Assembly: GCF_001314995.1 (NCBI RefSeq)
Contig: NZ_CP012938.1
Span: forward strand, 2,604,001-2,668,000
Source of the DNA: Bacteroides ovatus
GTDB taxonomy: Bacteria; Bacteroidota; Bacteroidia; Bacteroidales; Bacteroidaceae
Length of the DNA: 64,000 nt
Direction: 5' to 3'
The notes beneath the pieces were generated by a model. It had not been told where the DNA came from. It searched no databases and was given only the letters and a program-made list of their open reading frames with translations. This document shows, piece after piece, positions 37,391-47,301 of the stretch. Positions within the stretch are counted from its first letter, which is position 1. Each line of letters opens with the position of its first letter. A program made the translations under genes and the position numbers.

Positions 37391-39454
37391 ATGCTTTCTA
37401 TTCAAGTCCATTCATACAATAAGCATTGTATCCATTTACGGTGGATATTATGTTTGATTCTATCTCTATTTACCACAGTACCAGCCATTTCCCAGTCCAG
37501 GGTTCGGCATCAGACTTCTCTGTCTGATACACTTCTCAAACTCAAAGAAGTTACTATCTACAGCAACCGGATGCAAAAAAAGATGTCTCCTGTACAGATT
37601 CTGTCCGGCAAAGAACTTGAGAAGCTAAATGTTTACTCCGTCGCCGATGCTTTACGCTACTTTTCCGGAGTACAGATAAAAGATTACGGAGGTATTGGAG
37701 GACTAAAAACCGTCAATATACGAAGTATGGGCAGTCATCATGTCGGAGTATTCTACGATGGTATTGAATTAGGAAATGCGCAAAATGGAGTCGTCGATCT
37801 AGGCCGTTTTTCATTAGATAATATGGAAGTCATTTCACTATATAATGGTCAAAAAAGTGCCATCTTCCAACCTGCCAAAGATTATAGTTCCGCAAGTGCC
37901 ATATATATGCAGACACGAAAACCCCTATTCAAAGGGGAAAAGAAAAACAACCTGAACATCGGGGTGAAAGGCGGTTCATTCTCTACCATCAATCCGTCAC
38001 TACTTTGGGAACATCGTTTCAACGAACGAATAAGCAGTTCCATCAGTACGGAGTATATGTATACATCAGGACGATATAAATTCACATACGCCAAGAAAGA
38101 TGGTTACGACACAACAGCTGTTCGTCAAAATGGAGACGTAAGAATGTTACGTTTGGAGAATGCATTCTTCGGAAAAATCCCCAAAGGAGAATGGAAAGCC
38201 AAAGCATACCTATACAATTCAGAACGAGGATACCCCGGAGCTGCGGTAAGAGAAGAGCCGGGTAAGTTTCGCCATCAGGACCGGCAGTGGGATACCAATC
38301 TGTTTGTGCAAGGCTCTTTTCAAAACTATTTTAAGCCTTGGTACAGTCTGCTAGCCAACGGAAAATATGCTTATGACTATCTCCACTATTTATCCGATCC
38401 CAGACTGGATGTCACCACCATGTACGTAGACAATTACTACCGACAGCAAGAAATCTATGCTTCGGCCGCCCATTTATTCACCATCTATCCCTGGTGGAGT
38501 ATGTCATTATCCAACGATTTCCAATGGAATACATTACGGGCCGATCTCATAGATTTTGTCTATCCAACCCGTAATACAATCCTGACTTCTGCTGCCACGT
38601 CCTTTGACTTCAACCGCCTCATGTTGCAGGCGAGCCTGTTATATACTCATGTCGACGACAATACACGTACCAAAGGAGCCAATGCAGGCACCAAAAACAA
38701 ATACACTCCGTCTGTCATAGCCACCTGGCAACCATTGACCAAGCTCCCTCTGAATGTACGAGCCTTTTATAAGAAAGTCTTTCGCATGCCAACTCTCAAT
38801 GATTTGTATTATACTTTTATAGGCAATAAGGACTTAAAACCAGAATATACCACCCAATACGATGTGGGTATCACTTTCTCTCACACCTGGAATAACCATT
38901 GGCTGAAAAGCCTGGACTTACAAATAGATGGTTACTATAGTGAAGTAGATGATAAAATCATTGCCATGCCTACCTCCAACCAGTTCCGTTGGACTATGAT
39001 TAATCTCGGACATGTGGAAATTCGGGGATTAGACGCAGCCATACGAGGAGAATGGGGCTTCGGAAAGGTGGAACTTAGCACTCTCTTCAATTACACCTAT
39101 CAAAAGGCACAGGATTTTACCGATCCTACCAGTGAATGGTATGGAGGCCAGATTCCTTATATACCTTGGCATGGAGGTTCCATCATCCTCAATGGAAGTT
39201 ACCAAACATGGTCCTGTAACTATAGTTTCATTTATACAGGTGAACGTTATGAAGCAGTCGCCAATATCCCGGAGAACTACGCACAGCCCTGGTATACCCA
39301 CGATTTTTCCCTATCCAAAACTTTTCAATGGGGGAAAACGGGAATACGTGTAACGGCAGAAATTAATAATATCTTCAATCAGCAATATGAAGTAGTGCAA
39401 TGCTATCCTATGCCCGGTACAAGTTTTAAAATCAAATTAAACGTCATGTTATGA
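37391..39454 (+). CDS. btuB: cobalamin TonB-dependent outer-membrane receptor
   Basis: 687 residues from MLSIQVHSYNK; earlier in-frame codons lie inside the terminator hairpin. A signal region (about 15-40) is followed by a TonB-box/plug start (LKEVTIYSNRMQKKMSPVQI) and plug domain with DALRYFSGVQIKDYGG. The barrel ends FKIKLNVML. There is no STN and no carboxypeptidase-like domain, unlike SusC. Cobalamin specificity is inferred from the riboswitch and the linked btuG. It overlaps btuG by 4 nt. Confidence 0.92.
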   Translation: MLSIQVHSYNKHCIHLRWILCLILSLFTTVPAISQSRVRHQTSLSDTLLKLKEVTIYSNRMQKKMSPVQILSGKELEKLNVYSVADALRYFSGVQIKDYGGIGGLKTVNIRSMGSHHVGVFYDGIELGNAQNGVVDLGRFSLDNMEVISLYNGQKSAIFQPAKDYSSASAIYMQTRKPLFKGEKKNNLNIGVKGGSFSTINPSLLWEHRFNERISSSISTEYMYTSGRYKFTYAKKDGYDTTAVRQNGDVRMLRLENAFFGKIPKGEWKAKAYLYNSERGYPGAAVREEPGKFRHQDRQWDTNLFVQGSFQNYFKPWYSLLANGKYAYDYLHYLSDPRLDVTTMYVDNYYRQQEIYASAAHLFTIYPWWSMSLSNDFQWNTLRADLIDFVYPTRNTILTSAATSFDFNRLMLQASLLYTHVDDNTRTKGANAGTKNKYTPSVIATWQPLTKLPLNVRAFYKKVFRMPTLNDLYYTFIGNKDLKPEYTTQYDVGITFSHTWNNHWLKSLDLQIDGYYSEVDDKIIAMPTSNQFRWTMINLGHVEIRGLDAAIRGEWGFGKVELSTLFNYTYQKAQDFTDPTSEWYGGQIPYIPWHGGSIILNGSYQTWSCNYSFIYTGERYEAVANIPENYAQPWYTHDFSLSKTFQWGKTGIRVTAEINNIFNQQYEVVQCYPMPGTSFKIKLNVML

Positions 39455-40608
39455 GAATATCTGTTCTATCCATCATTATCTGTTTTGTTCTTCTATCGAC
39501 TTCTTGTCGCGAAGATGAACGCATTATTCCGTCAACTCCCAACCAAGTTACTCCCGGAGTAAACGGTACCTCTGTCAAAGGTTTCTTTCTACTCAATGAA
39601 GGAAATATGGGAAGCAACAAGGCTACCCTTGATTACTTTGATTACGAAACCGGTATCTATCATAAGAATATCTATGCGGAACGGAACCCGGGAGTCGTAC
39701 AAGAATTGGGGGATGTGGGAAATGATATCCAAATCTATGGAAATAAGTTATATGCCATCATCAACTGTTCTCATTTCGTAGAAGTGATGAATGTAGAAAC
39801 AGCAAAACACATCACGCAAATTTCCATACCTAATTGCCGTTATATCGTCTTTAAAGATAAATATGCATACGTCAGTTCGTATGCAGGCCCTGTCAAAATA
39901 GATCCCAACGCCAGACTGGGGTATGTAGCACGTGTTGACACTACCACACTGACTGTCAAGGATACCTGTGTGGTCGGCTACCAGCCGGAAGAAATGGTGA
40001 TTGTGGGCAACAAACTCTATGTAGCCAACTCCGGCGGGTATCGCGTACCTAATTATGACCGCACGGTATCCGTCATCGACTTGAACACATTCAAAGTTAT
40101 CAAAACCATTGATGTGGGAATCAATTTGCATAGAATGGAATTAGACCAATACGGAAATATTTATGTCTCATCCCGGGGAGATTATTATGACACTTACTCC
40201 GAAACATTTGTAATAGATTCCAATACCGATAAAGTAGTCGATGAATTACCGCTTCTTCCCAATACAGAAATGGCTATTTGCAGAGATTCACTGTATGTAT
40301 ACAGTACAGAATGGAGTTATTACACCAACAGTTGGACAGTCTCTTACGCCATCTATAATACAAAAACAAAGAAAACTGATACCCGCAATTTTATTACAGA
40401 TGGTACGGAAAAATCTATCAAGATACCTTATGGAATAGCAATCAATCCGGAAACAGGTGAATTCTTCGTCACCGATGCCAAAGACTATGTGACTCCCGGC
40501 ACATTATACTGTTTCTCCCGGGATGGAAAAAAGAAATGGTCAGTCATCACGGGGGACATTCCGGCACATATTGCCTTTACAGATAAGAAACTAAAAGAGA
40601 TTCAATAA
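39451..40608 (+). CDS. btuG: BtuG-type surface cobalamin-binding lipoprotein (beta-propeller)
   Basis: 385 residues with lipobox STSC (Cys19). The body is a YncE-like seven-bladed propeller: repeated strands such as KLYAIINCSHFVEVMNVETA, NKLYVANSGGYRVPNYDRTV, SVIDLNTFKVIKTIDVG and GNIYVSSRGDYYDTYSETF. BtuG proteins of gut Bacteroides bind corrinoids very tightly at the cell surface and sit as a lid on BtuB. The direct overlap with btuB supports this assignment. Confidence 0.9.
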   Translation: MRISVLSIIICFVLLSTSCREDERIIPSTPNQVTPGVNGTSVKGFFLLNEGNMGSNKATLDYFDYETGIYHKNIYAERNPGVVQELGDVGNDIQIYGNKLYAIINCSHFVEVMNVETAKHITQISIPNCRYIVFKDKYAYVSSYAGPVKIDPNARLGYVARVDTTTLTVKDTCVVGYQPEEMVIVGNKLYVANSGGYRVPNYDRTVSVIDLNTFKVIKTIDVGINLHRMELDQYGNIYVSSRGDYYDTYSETFVIDSNTDKVVDELPLLPNTEMAICRDSLYVYSTEWSYYTNSWTVSYAIYNTKTKKTDTRNFITDGTEKSIKIPYGIAINPETGEFFVTDAKDYVTPGTLYCFSRDGKKKWSVITGDIPAHIAFTDKKLKEIQ

Positions 40609-40642
40609 TTCACAATTCTATTAATAATTAAAAACAAAAGCA

Positions 40643-42262
40643 ATGAAGAAAATTCTATTTTTACTGCTCACTGTCGTTACAGTATGCAGTTGCTACAATG
40701 ACGATGATCTCTGGGATAAAGTCAATGATCTCGACGGACGAATAGAAACACTAGAAACAACAGTCAAGAAAATGAACTCTGAAATTACAACTTTACAGAG
40801 TTTGGTAGACGCATTAAATCAAGGGAAAGTAATCACCAACACGGAACAGACATCTGATGGCTACACATTAACCTTCAGTGATGGAAGCACCGTATCTATC
40901 AAAAATGGAAAGAATGGTACAGATGCTCCTGTGATTGGAGTGAAAGCTGACGAAGACGGAATATATTACTGGACCATTACTACCAACGGTACTACAGAAT
41001 GGCTGCCGGATGCAACTAACAAGTTAAAAGTGACAGGTACAACTCCAGTTATGGGAGTTGATAGTGACGGATACTGGACCGTTGATACAGGCGAAGGAGC
41101 CAAACGTATTAACGGAACAGACGGAAAACCTGTGAAAGCGGAAGGACAAGACGGAGACTCTTTCTTCAAATCTGTTACAGTTAATGACAATCATGTACTA
41201 GTTACTCTTGCAGATGGAACGTCGTTCACATTGCCCAAAGGGGAAACATATACATTTGACATTGCCAATAGGGATTATACCTTGTTCTCGTCTAATGAAA
41301 CAAGGACGTATCTTCTTACAACTGCCAATATAGACGACGCAACATTAATTGCTATTCCGCAAGGATGGACAGCGGTTCTTAATGATAAAGACTTAAGAAT
41401 CACAGCTCCGGCAGTTTCAGGTGATGATGTCAAAGATGGTGAACTTAAAATACTTGTCACTCCGTCCAAAGCTTTCGGTAAAGTAATAAAAATGCAATTA
41501 AGAGCAGTGCGTGAAGCACACTTCTTGACATTCGAGGATGTTGATTATAAAGGTGATGCTAACATGGTAGGAGAAAGAAACTGGTCATCATTAATTGACA
41601 GCCAACAATATGGTGGCCCACTACTTTATCCTAAGAATAACCAACTCTATAACTGGAGTGATGCAAACAACACTTTTCTTGCTTCCGAACTTCCTAACGG
41701 ATGGGGTGATTACCAATACTGGGGTGGCGGACACGCAATTTCCAATTATCTGGATATGGATCTTACTCATGGAGACTTCCAGCACCAACTAGCCGTTTAT
41801 TATCAGGATGCAAAAACTGGTTTTGGAGGACATAATGGTTCCAAAAACTTCTGCGTACATTACGGCTATGCAGACAATTCCGGATATGCCAACGGTCCAT
41901 TACCCTATATTTACTTTGGAGACGGAGTTGCTCGTGTAGTTGACCACATGTATGTGACTATGACGACCTACCTAGCCAACTGTGTGGCCAACGGTAACGG
42001 TTTGACCGCACCCGCAGGCAAAGATGATTGGGTGAAACTGGTTGCTATCGGTTATGATGAAGATGGAAAAGAAGTAGCTACACGTCCGGAATTTTATTTG
42101 GTTGGAGCCGAGGGTAATATACTTGAATGGACAAAATGGGATTTATCCGCATTAGGCAAAGTGGTCAAAATAGACTTTAATGTCACTGGAAGTAATGATA
42201 ACGGATATGGTTTCAGCCAACCTGCCTATTTTGCTTATGATGATGTAGCAGTGAGATTCTAA
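40643..42262 (+). CDS. surface lipoprotein with coiled coil and C-terminal DUF4465 domain, in the cobalamin operon
   Basis: 539 residues; lipobox VCSC (Cys17). A short coiled coil (about 24-58) leads to a repeat-like region with paired GTTEWLPDAT and DGYWTVDTGEG modules (about 60-190). The C-terminal DUF4465-like domain (about 290-539) starts LTFEDVDYKGDANMVG and includes YQYWGGGHAISNYLDM and GFGGHNGSKNFCVHYGYAD. Its place after btuBG suggests a corrinoid-binding accessory, perhaps equivalent to the BtuH surface proteins described in Bacteroides; I cannot confirm that family link from memory. Stop overlaps the next start (TAATG). Confidence 0.8.
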   Translation: MKKILFLLLTVVTVCSCYNDDDLWDKVNDLDGRIETLETTVKKMNSEITTLQSLVDALNQGKVITNTEQTSDGYTLTFSDGSTVSIKNGKNGTDAPVIGVKADEDGIYYWTITTNGTTEWLPDATNKLKVTGTTPVMGVDSDGYWTVDTGEGAKRINGTDGKPVKAEGQDGDSFFKSVTVNDNHVLVTLADGTSFTLPKGETYTFDIANRDYTLFSSNETRTYLLTTANIDDATLIAIPQGWTAVLNDKDLRITAPAVSGDDVKDGELKILVTPSKAFGKVIKMQLRAVREAHFLTFEDVDYKGDANMVGERNWSSLIDSQQYGGPLLYPKNNQLYNWSDANNTFLASELPNGWGDYQYWGGGHAISNYLDMDLTHGDFQHQLAVYYQDAKTGFGGHNGSKNFCVHYGYADNSGYANGPLPYIYFGDGVARVVDHMYVTMTTYLANCVANGNGLTAPAGKDDWVKLVAIGYDEDGKEVATRPEFYLVGAEGNILEWTKWDLSALGKVVKIDFNVTGSNDNGYGFSQPAYFAYDDVAVRF

Positions 42263-43974
42263 TGAAACATATTATACTTTTTTTATTTGTTCTGTTAGCA
42301 TTAATATCATGCGTGAAAGAAGAGGAGGACTCTCCTCTTCTTTCCGCTCCTGTCATTACCTTGAAAGAAGAATCCTCCATCTATAAAACAAAAATTGGTC
42401 GGGAGATAACCATCGCTCCCATTTATGAAAATACCGATTCGGAAACGACCTTTAACTGGACAATAGATGGAAAGAGTATCTGTACCACTTCCACCCTGAC
42501 ATTTTCAGCCGATGAAGCAGGCAGGTATTTCATTCTGATTTCTGCCACCAATGCCGGAGGGACAACAGAAAAGGAGATACGTATCGATGTCTTTCAACTT
42601 GATGTACCTACTATCTCTATTGCGGATGCCGACAAAGGTTTCAAAGTGCTTCAAGGCTCTGAACTAACCATTACACCTATAGTAGATTCTTTTCTGGAAA
42701 CCAGTTACTCCTGGCAAATAAACGGTGAAGATATTTCGAACGAATTAACCTGTACTCTCCCCACAATCGAGCTTGGCGAATATCAAGTTCGTTTTGCTAC
42801 TCACAATGAAGATGGCGATGACGAAGTAACTTTCAAAGTAGAAGTTTGTTCACCGGATCAAGTAGATTTCAACTGGACATTCCTGCAAACGGAATATAAC
42901 ATGTCAGCCGGCAGAACTATCCGTATCAAACCGGTTGACGTGAATAATGCACTGGATGCAGTCTATACATGGACCGTGGACAATGAACAAGTGCAATCCG
43001 GAGAAAATGATACTTATCTGTTTACATCCGAGCAGCAGGGAGAACACACGGTAAAGGTCGAAATGAAGAACTCATATATACTCGCTACGCAAACATTAAA
43101 AGTCAATGTTTGCCCTCCCGCAGGAACATACCAGCGGAAGATTAGCGCCACAAGTTCTGCGTCAATGAACAAAGTATATGAATATTTACCGGCTCCCGGT
43201 CAATTCATCAATGAGAATCATAACACAATAACTATGGCAGAAGCCTGCACCTATGCAGAAGAACGAATCAATCAGACGGCTTATGTTTCCCTAGGCGGAT
43301 TCGGTGGATACATCATCGTTGGATTCGATCATAGTATCGTGAATGATGGAGATTACAACATTGCTATTACAGGAAACGCTTTTGATGGTTCGTCAGAACC
43401 GGGAATTGTATGGGTAATGCAGGACGAAAATGGTGATGGGTTACCTAATGACACTTGGTATGAATTGCGCGGATCCGAATATGGGAAAGCCGAAACCTGG
43501 CAGGACTATGCCGTCACCTATCATAAACCAACTGGTATTCAGCTTCCCACCCCATGGACAGACAATCATGGTCAAAGTGGGTCTATTGATTATCTGGGTG
43601 CTTTTCACCGGCAAGATTATTATTATCCCGCCTGGGTAAAGGAAAAACAATATACTTTGCGAGGTACTCGCCTGAAAGAGCGTAATTACGATCAATCCGG
43701 TAATGGTACTTATTGGGTAAATGATAGTTATGAATGGGGATATGCTGATAATTTCAGCGCCATTGATCGTCTGACAGATGATGACAACTATAATGCCGGA
43801 CCGTCTGACAATCATTTCAAGATATCCCATGCTGTAACTTTCGACGGTAAGGATGCAAACCTGAAGTACGTTGATTTTATCAAAGTACAAGTGGGTGTTA
43901 ATAGTAAAAGCGGTTGGTTGGGTGAAATATCCACTGAAGTTTTTGGAATAAAGGATTTCAACATGCTCAAATAA
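42262..43974 (+). CDS. PKD-type multi-domain surface lipoprotein of the cobalamin operon
   Basis: 570 residues; lipobox ISC near residue 17. Three Ig/PKD-like beta-sandwich repeats (about 28-290) are marked by TFNWTIDGKSI, SYSWQINGEDI and VYTWTVDNEQV. A C-terminal domain (about 315-568) begins YLPAPGQFINENHNT and includes VSLGGFGGYIIVGFDHSI and GLPNDTWYELRGSEY. The C-terminal domain looks like a carbohydrate- or ligand-binding fold; its function is unknown. Co-transcription with btuBG suggests a role at the cobalamin uptake complex. Confidence 0.75.
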   Translation: MKHIILFLFVLLALISCVKEEEDSPLLSAPVITLKEESSIYKTKIGREITIAPIYENTDSETTFNWTIDGKSICTTSTLTFSADEAGRYFILISATNAGGTTEKEIRIDVFQLDVPTISIADADKGFKVLQGSELTITPIVDSFLETSYSWQINGEDISNELTCTLPTIELGEYQVRFATHNEDGDDEVTFKVEVCSPDQVDFNWTFLQTEYNMSAGRTIRIKPVDVNNALDAVYTWTVDNEQVQSGENDTYLFTSEQQGEHTVKVEMKNSYILATQTLKVNVCPPAGTYQRKISATSSASMNKVYEYLPAPGQFINENHNTITMAEACTYAEERINQTAYVSLGGFGGYIIVGFDHSIVNDGDYNIAITGNAFDGSSEPGIVWVMQDENGDGLPNDTWYELRGSEYGKAETWQDYAVTYHKPTGIQLPTPWTDNHGQSGSIDYLGAFHRQDYYYPAWVKEKQYTLRGTRLKERNYDQSGNGTYWVNDSYEWGYADNFSAIDRLTDDDNYNAGPSDNHFKISHAVTFDGKDANLKYVDFIKVQVGVNSKSGWLGEISTEVFGIKDFNMLK

Positions 43975-44017
43975 TTGATAGAATATACATAAGAGATTCT
44001 TTTCCCTATTAAATATA

Positions 44018-44051
44018 GAGATAAAAATTACCAAATGGTAATTTTTATCTC
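44018..44051. promoter_or_regulatory. 15-bp perfect inverted repeat, terminator or operator
   Basis: GAGATAAAAATTACC (44018-44032) is perfectly inverted at 44037-44051 with a 4-nt loop. There is no U tract after it. It lies just upstream of the MATE promoter, so an operator is as likely as a 3'-end stem. Confidence 0.6.
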
Positions 44052-44062
44052 CTCCCATAACC

Positions 44063-44096
44063 CTACCTTTGTCGCCATTTTCAACGACAAAGGTAG
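44063..44096 (+). promoter_or_regulatory. MATE promoter within a 12-bp inverted repeat
   Basis: TACCTTTG (-7 box, 44064-44071) is embedded in CTACCTTTGTCG (44063-44074), which is perfectly inverted at 44085-44096. The second arm lies in the leader, 7 bp before the ATG. Binding here would block transcription. Confidence 0.6.
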
Positions 44097-44102
44097 AAAG
44101 TT

Positions 44103-45458
44103 ATGAAAGATAGTATTGATTTCGGCAGTATGAACATCTCCACGTTGTTCCGTAAGTTACTAATTCCTACGGTACTTGGGATGGTATTCTCGGCTCTGTT
44201 CGTTATTACGGACGGGATATTTGTAGGAAAAGGAATTGGCAGTGACGCGCTGGCGGCAGTAAATATCACTGCACCGCTTTTTATGATCGCAGCGGGTATC
44301 GGACTGATGTTCGGAGTGGGAGCTTCGGTGGTGGCTTCCATTCATTTATCTCAGGGAAAACGCAAAGTAGCAAGTATTAATATCACTCAGGCAATTGCTT
44401 TTTCCGCATTGCTCATACTTATCCTGTCTGCTCTGTGCCTTTATTTTATAGAGCCATTAGCCAGATTATTAGGTAGTTCGGACCGATTGTTGCCGTTAGC
44501 TGTAGAATATATGGCATGGTACATTCCTTTTCTCGTATTCTACGAAGTCTTAAATATAGGTATGTTCTGCATCCGTCTGGACGGTTCACCCACCTATACC
44601 ATGATGTGTAATGCGGTTGCAGCCATACTCAATATCATACTGGATTATATATTCATCTTCGAACTTGGTTGGGGAATAATGGGAGCAGCTTTTGCCACCA
44701 GTCTGGGAACTGTCGTGGGAGGGTTGATGACACTGATTTACTTACTCCGTTTCTCTCGTACCCTCCATCTATGCCGGATAAAGTTAAGTATCAAAAGTCT
44801 GTTACTGACTCTTCGCAACATCGGTTATATGATTAAACTGGGAAGTTCTGCTTTTATCAGTGAAGCCTCCATTGCCTGTATGATGTTTCTGGGGAACTAC
44901 GTTTTCATCCGCCATCTCGGTGAAGACGGAGTGGCAGCATTCAGTATTGCCTGTTACTTCTTCCCTATCATCTTCATGGTCTATAATGCCATTGCACAAT
45001 CCGCACAGCCGATTATCAGCTATAACTTCGGAGCCGGACAACCCGAGCGTGTACGAAAGACACTGCATCTCGCCATTCGGACCGCTTTAATCTGCGGTAT
45101 CAGCTTTTTCATTCTTACCGTACTATGCTGCCAAGACATCGTTTCGTTATTCATTGACCGCAGCTACGCTGCATTTGATATAGCAGTAAACGGGCTTCCT
45201 TATTTCGGAGTAGGATTCATTTTCTTTGCCGTCAACATGATTGGCATTGGTTATTATCAGAGTGTCGAAAGAGGTCAGCGAGCAACAATTATCACTCTTC
45301 TCCGGGGAGTCGTATTTATGTTGATGGGATTCTTTGCGCTCCCTCCGGTATTGGGTATACCGGGTATCTGGCTAGCCGTACCATTGGCAGAGTTATTAAC
45401 CACTTTCTATATTTTCGGAATTTATTTGAAAGATCGTTTCATTGTCTGCCGACGATAA
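44103..45458 (+). CDS. MATE family efflux transporter
   Basis: 451 residues with about 12 membrane helices in two homologous halves; family segments LLIPTVLGMVFSALFVITDG (about 17) and NAIAQSAQPIISYNFGAGQPE (about 297). MATE proteins export cationic drugs or metabolites using H+ or Na+. The gene precedes a Crp/Fnr-like regulator by 13 bp and has two nested palindromes in its control region, so a local regulatory pair is likely. The substrate cannot be read. Confidence 0.92.
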   Translation: MKDSIDFGSMNISTLFRKLLIPTVLGMVFSALFVITDGIFVGKGIGSDALAAVNITAPLFMIAAGIGLMFGVGASVVASIHLSQGKRKVASINITQAIAFSALLILILSALCLYFIEPLARLLGSSDRLLPLAVEYMAWYIPFLVFYEVLNIGMFCIRLDGSPTYTMMCNAVAAILNIILDYIFIFELGWGIMGAAFATSLGTVVGGLMTLIYLLRFSRTLHLCRIKLSIKSLLLTLRNIGYMIKLGSSAFISEASIACMMFLGNYVFIRHLGEDGVAAFSIACYFFPIIFMVYNAIAQSAQPIISYNFGAGQPERVRKTLHLAIRTALICGISFFILTVLCCQDIVSLFIDRSYAAFDIAVNGLPYFGVGFIFFAVNMIGIGYYQSVERGQRATIITLLRGVVFMLMGFFALPPVLGIPGIWLAVPLAELLTTFYIFGIYLKDRFIVCRR

Positions 45459-45459
45459 G

Positions 45460-45467
45460 TATCTTTG
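45460..45467 (+). promoter_or_regulatory. possible internal -7 box before the Crp/Fnr gene
   Basis: TATCTTTG 4 bp before the ATG at 45472; if used, the transcript would be almost leaderless. No -33 TTTG at the expected distance. Confidence 0.35.
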
Positions 45468-45471
45468 CAAT

Positions 45472-46050
45472 ATGAGAACATTCATTGAAAAACTTTGCGA
45501 TAGATACAAGGTATCTGAAACCGATGTACAGTCTCTACTGAACTATATGGAAGAGGTACATTTCAAAAAAAGAGATTTAATAGTACGCGAAGGGACAAAG
45601 AACTGTAATCTTTATTTTATCAAGACAGGAATATGGCGAGCCTATTATCATAAAGACGGAGTGGATACTACCATCTGGTTTGCTTCAGACGGAGAAGCTG
45701 CTTTCTCCGTCTGGGGCTATGTAGATAATGCCTACTCATTAATAAATATTGAGGTCATGTGTGACAGTGTGGCCTATTGTATTTCCCGAACAGCTCTGAA
45801 TCAGCTATTCGCCTCATCCATCGGACTCGCTAATTTGGGGCTCCGCCTCATGGATCATCAGTTTCTTCAACAGGAGAACTGGCTTATCAGCTCGGGAAGC
45901 CCACGGGCTAAAGAACGCTATCTCAACCTTATCAAAGAGACTCCGGAATTATTGCAATATGTACCTTTAAAACATATTGCGTCTTACTTGTGGATAACTC
46001 CGCAGTCGCTAAGTAGGATTCGGGCGAAGATAGCATCTTCTCCGCAATAA
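45472..46050 (+). CDS. Crp/Fnr-family transcriptional regulator
   Basis: 192 residues from MRTFIEKLCDRYKVS. The N-terminal cyclic-nucleotide-binding-like barrel (about 12-115; FKKRDLIVREGTKNCNLYFI) lacks the clear cAMP phosphate-binding Arg/Ser pair. The C-terminal helix-turn-helix is at about 165-188 (LKHIASYLWITPQSLSRIRA). No Fe-S cysteine cluster is present, so it is probably not an Fnr oxygen sensor. It likely controls the MATE gene. A longer frame from 45442 would overlap MATE. Confidence 0.85.
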   Translation: MRTFIEKLCDRYKVSETDVQSLLNYMEEVHFKKRDLIVREGTKNCNLYFIKTGIWRAYYHKDGVDTTIWFASDGEAAFSVWGYVDNAYSLINIEVMCDSVAYCISRTALNQLFASSIGLANLGLRLMDHQFLQQENWLISSGSPRAKERYLNLIKETPELLQYVPLKHIASYLWITPQSLSRIRAKIASSPQ

Positions 46051-46052
46051 TA

Positions 46053-47222
46053 CTAGGCTTTCGCGGTCTTCACCCCAAAAGCACAATAAGTCAAATAACA
46101 CACACAAGCTAAAGTGACAAAAACGCCTCCGATAACACCTACTGTTCCAATCGCAAACCCAATAACTGGAGTAACTACTCCGCCACCGGCAACAGCAGTA
46201 ATCATCAACCCTGAAATTTGGTTTGCTTTTTCCGGTCTTGCCTGCAAAGCCATCGAATAAATGATAGAAAATACGGATGACGCAAAGAAACCGACAGCAC
46301 CGATACAAATCAGATTTACCATATCGTTTTTCACAAAGGCCAGAATAAGCAAAGAGAAAATACAGGCAACAATATTCACACGGAAATATTTTATTTCAGC
46401 GATACGGGCCAACAAGAAAGCACCCAATAAAGCACCTACCGTACGACTTAAAAAATAAACTTGTGGAGCAAACTTCACTTGTTCTGTCGTCCAGTCAAAA
46501 CGTTCTGCCATCAGCTTAGAACTGATAAAGTTGGTGGCAACATCTACCCCCACAATAAAGAAGATACCCAAAAACAACAACAGAATCGTTTTATCCTTCA
46601 ATAAAGAAAAAGTATCACTGATAGAAAGTTGCTGGGTTGCAGCACTGGAATCTTCTCGCTTAACAGGGGTAGCCATCAACCAAACAGCGGATAATAATGT
46701 GATAAAACCTAATATCGGGAAGCAATAATACCATTTGTCGTCTCCAAAGTGAGCTACAGCCAACAATACAATCTCCGGTCCAACGAGAGAAGATACAGCT
46801 TTGATTACCTGCCCTGCCGTCAAGCTACTAGTCAATAAACGTTGGCTAGTTACCACATTACTTAACAACGGATTCAGTGAAACTTGCAGAATAGCGTTAC
46901 CAATTCCCAAGAGAGCATAAGCTATCATACAAGTCGCGCTATTATAAACGATCAATGGTAATAACATACCCACTACCGTTATTCCCATACTAAGAAGAAC
47001 TGTATTTTTACGTCCCCATTTGTTCATCTGATTTCCAATAGGAATACCTAAAAACAGGAACCAGATAAATACTAATGAAGGAACAAATCCCGTCATCACA
47101 GGAGACCAGTTGAAAGTACGTTGAACATAATCGGACGAAATGCCGACTATATCACAGAAGCCCATTACAAAGAACCCGAAGAGAACGGGAAGGGCGGCAT
47201 AAATAGAGTTTTGTGTTTTCAT
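46053..47222 (-). CDS. MFS sugar transporter
   Basis: 389 residues, about 12 helices. The N-terminus reads MKTQNSIYAALPVLFGFFVMGFCD-like; the loop between helices 2 and 3 carries GNQMNKWGRKNTVLL, a variant of the MFS signature. It resembles FucP-type sugar importers. As the last gene of the mannan locus it probably imports mannose or short manno-oligosaccharides into the cytoplasm. It ends 2 bp from the convergent Crp/Fnr gene with no terminator between. Confidence 0.85.
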   Translation of the reverse strand: MKTQNSIYAALPVLFGFFVMGFCDIVGISSDYVQRTFNWSPVMTGFVPSLVFIWFLFLGIPIGNQMNKWGRKNTVLLSMGITVVGMLLPLIVYNSATCMIAYALLGIGNAILQVSLNPLLSNVVTSQRLLTSSLTAGQVIKAVSSLVGPEIVLLAVAHFGDDKWYYCFPILGFITLLSAVWLMATPVKREDSSAATQQLSISDTFSLLKDKTILLLFLGIFFIVGVDVATNFISSKLMAERFDWTTEQVKFAPQVYFLSRTVGALLGAFLLARIAEIKYFRVNIVACIFSLLILAFVKNDMVNLICIGAVGFFASSVFSIIYSMALQARPEKANQISGLMITAVAGGGVVTPVIGFAIGTVGVIGGVFVTLACVCYLTYCAFGVKTAKA

Positions 47223-47256
47223 GTTTAACTCACTATATTATAAAATGTAGAATCCC

Positions 47257-47286
47257 CGGTGCCATTGTCAAGCGACATCGGCACCG
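47257..47286. other. intergenic hairpin between the GH92 and MFS genes
   Basis: CGGTGCC (47257-47263) pairs with GGCACCG (47280-47286), with further pairing inside. There is no T run, so it may be an RNA stability or processing stem within the operon. Confidence 0.4.
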
Positions 47287-47301
47287 AGGTAAATAAGCTG
47301 T

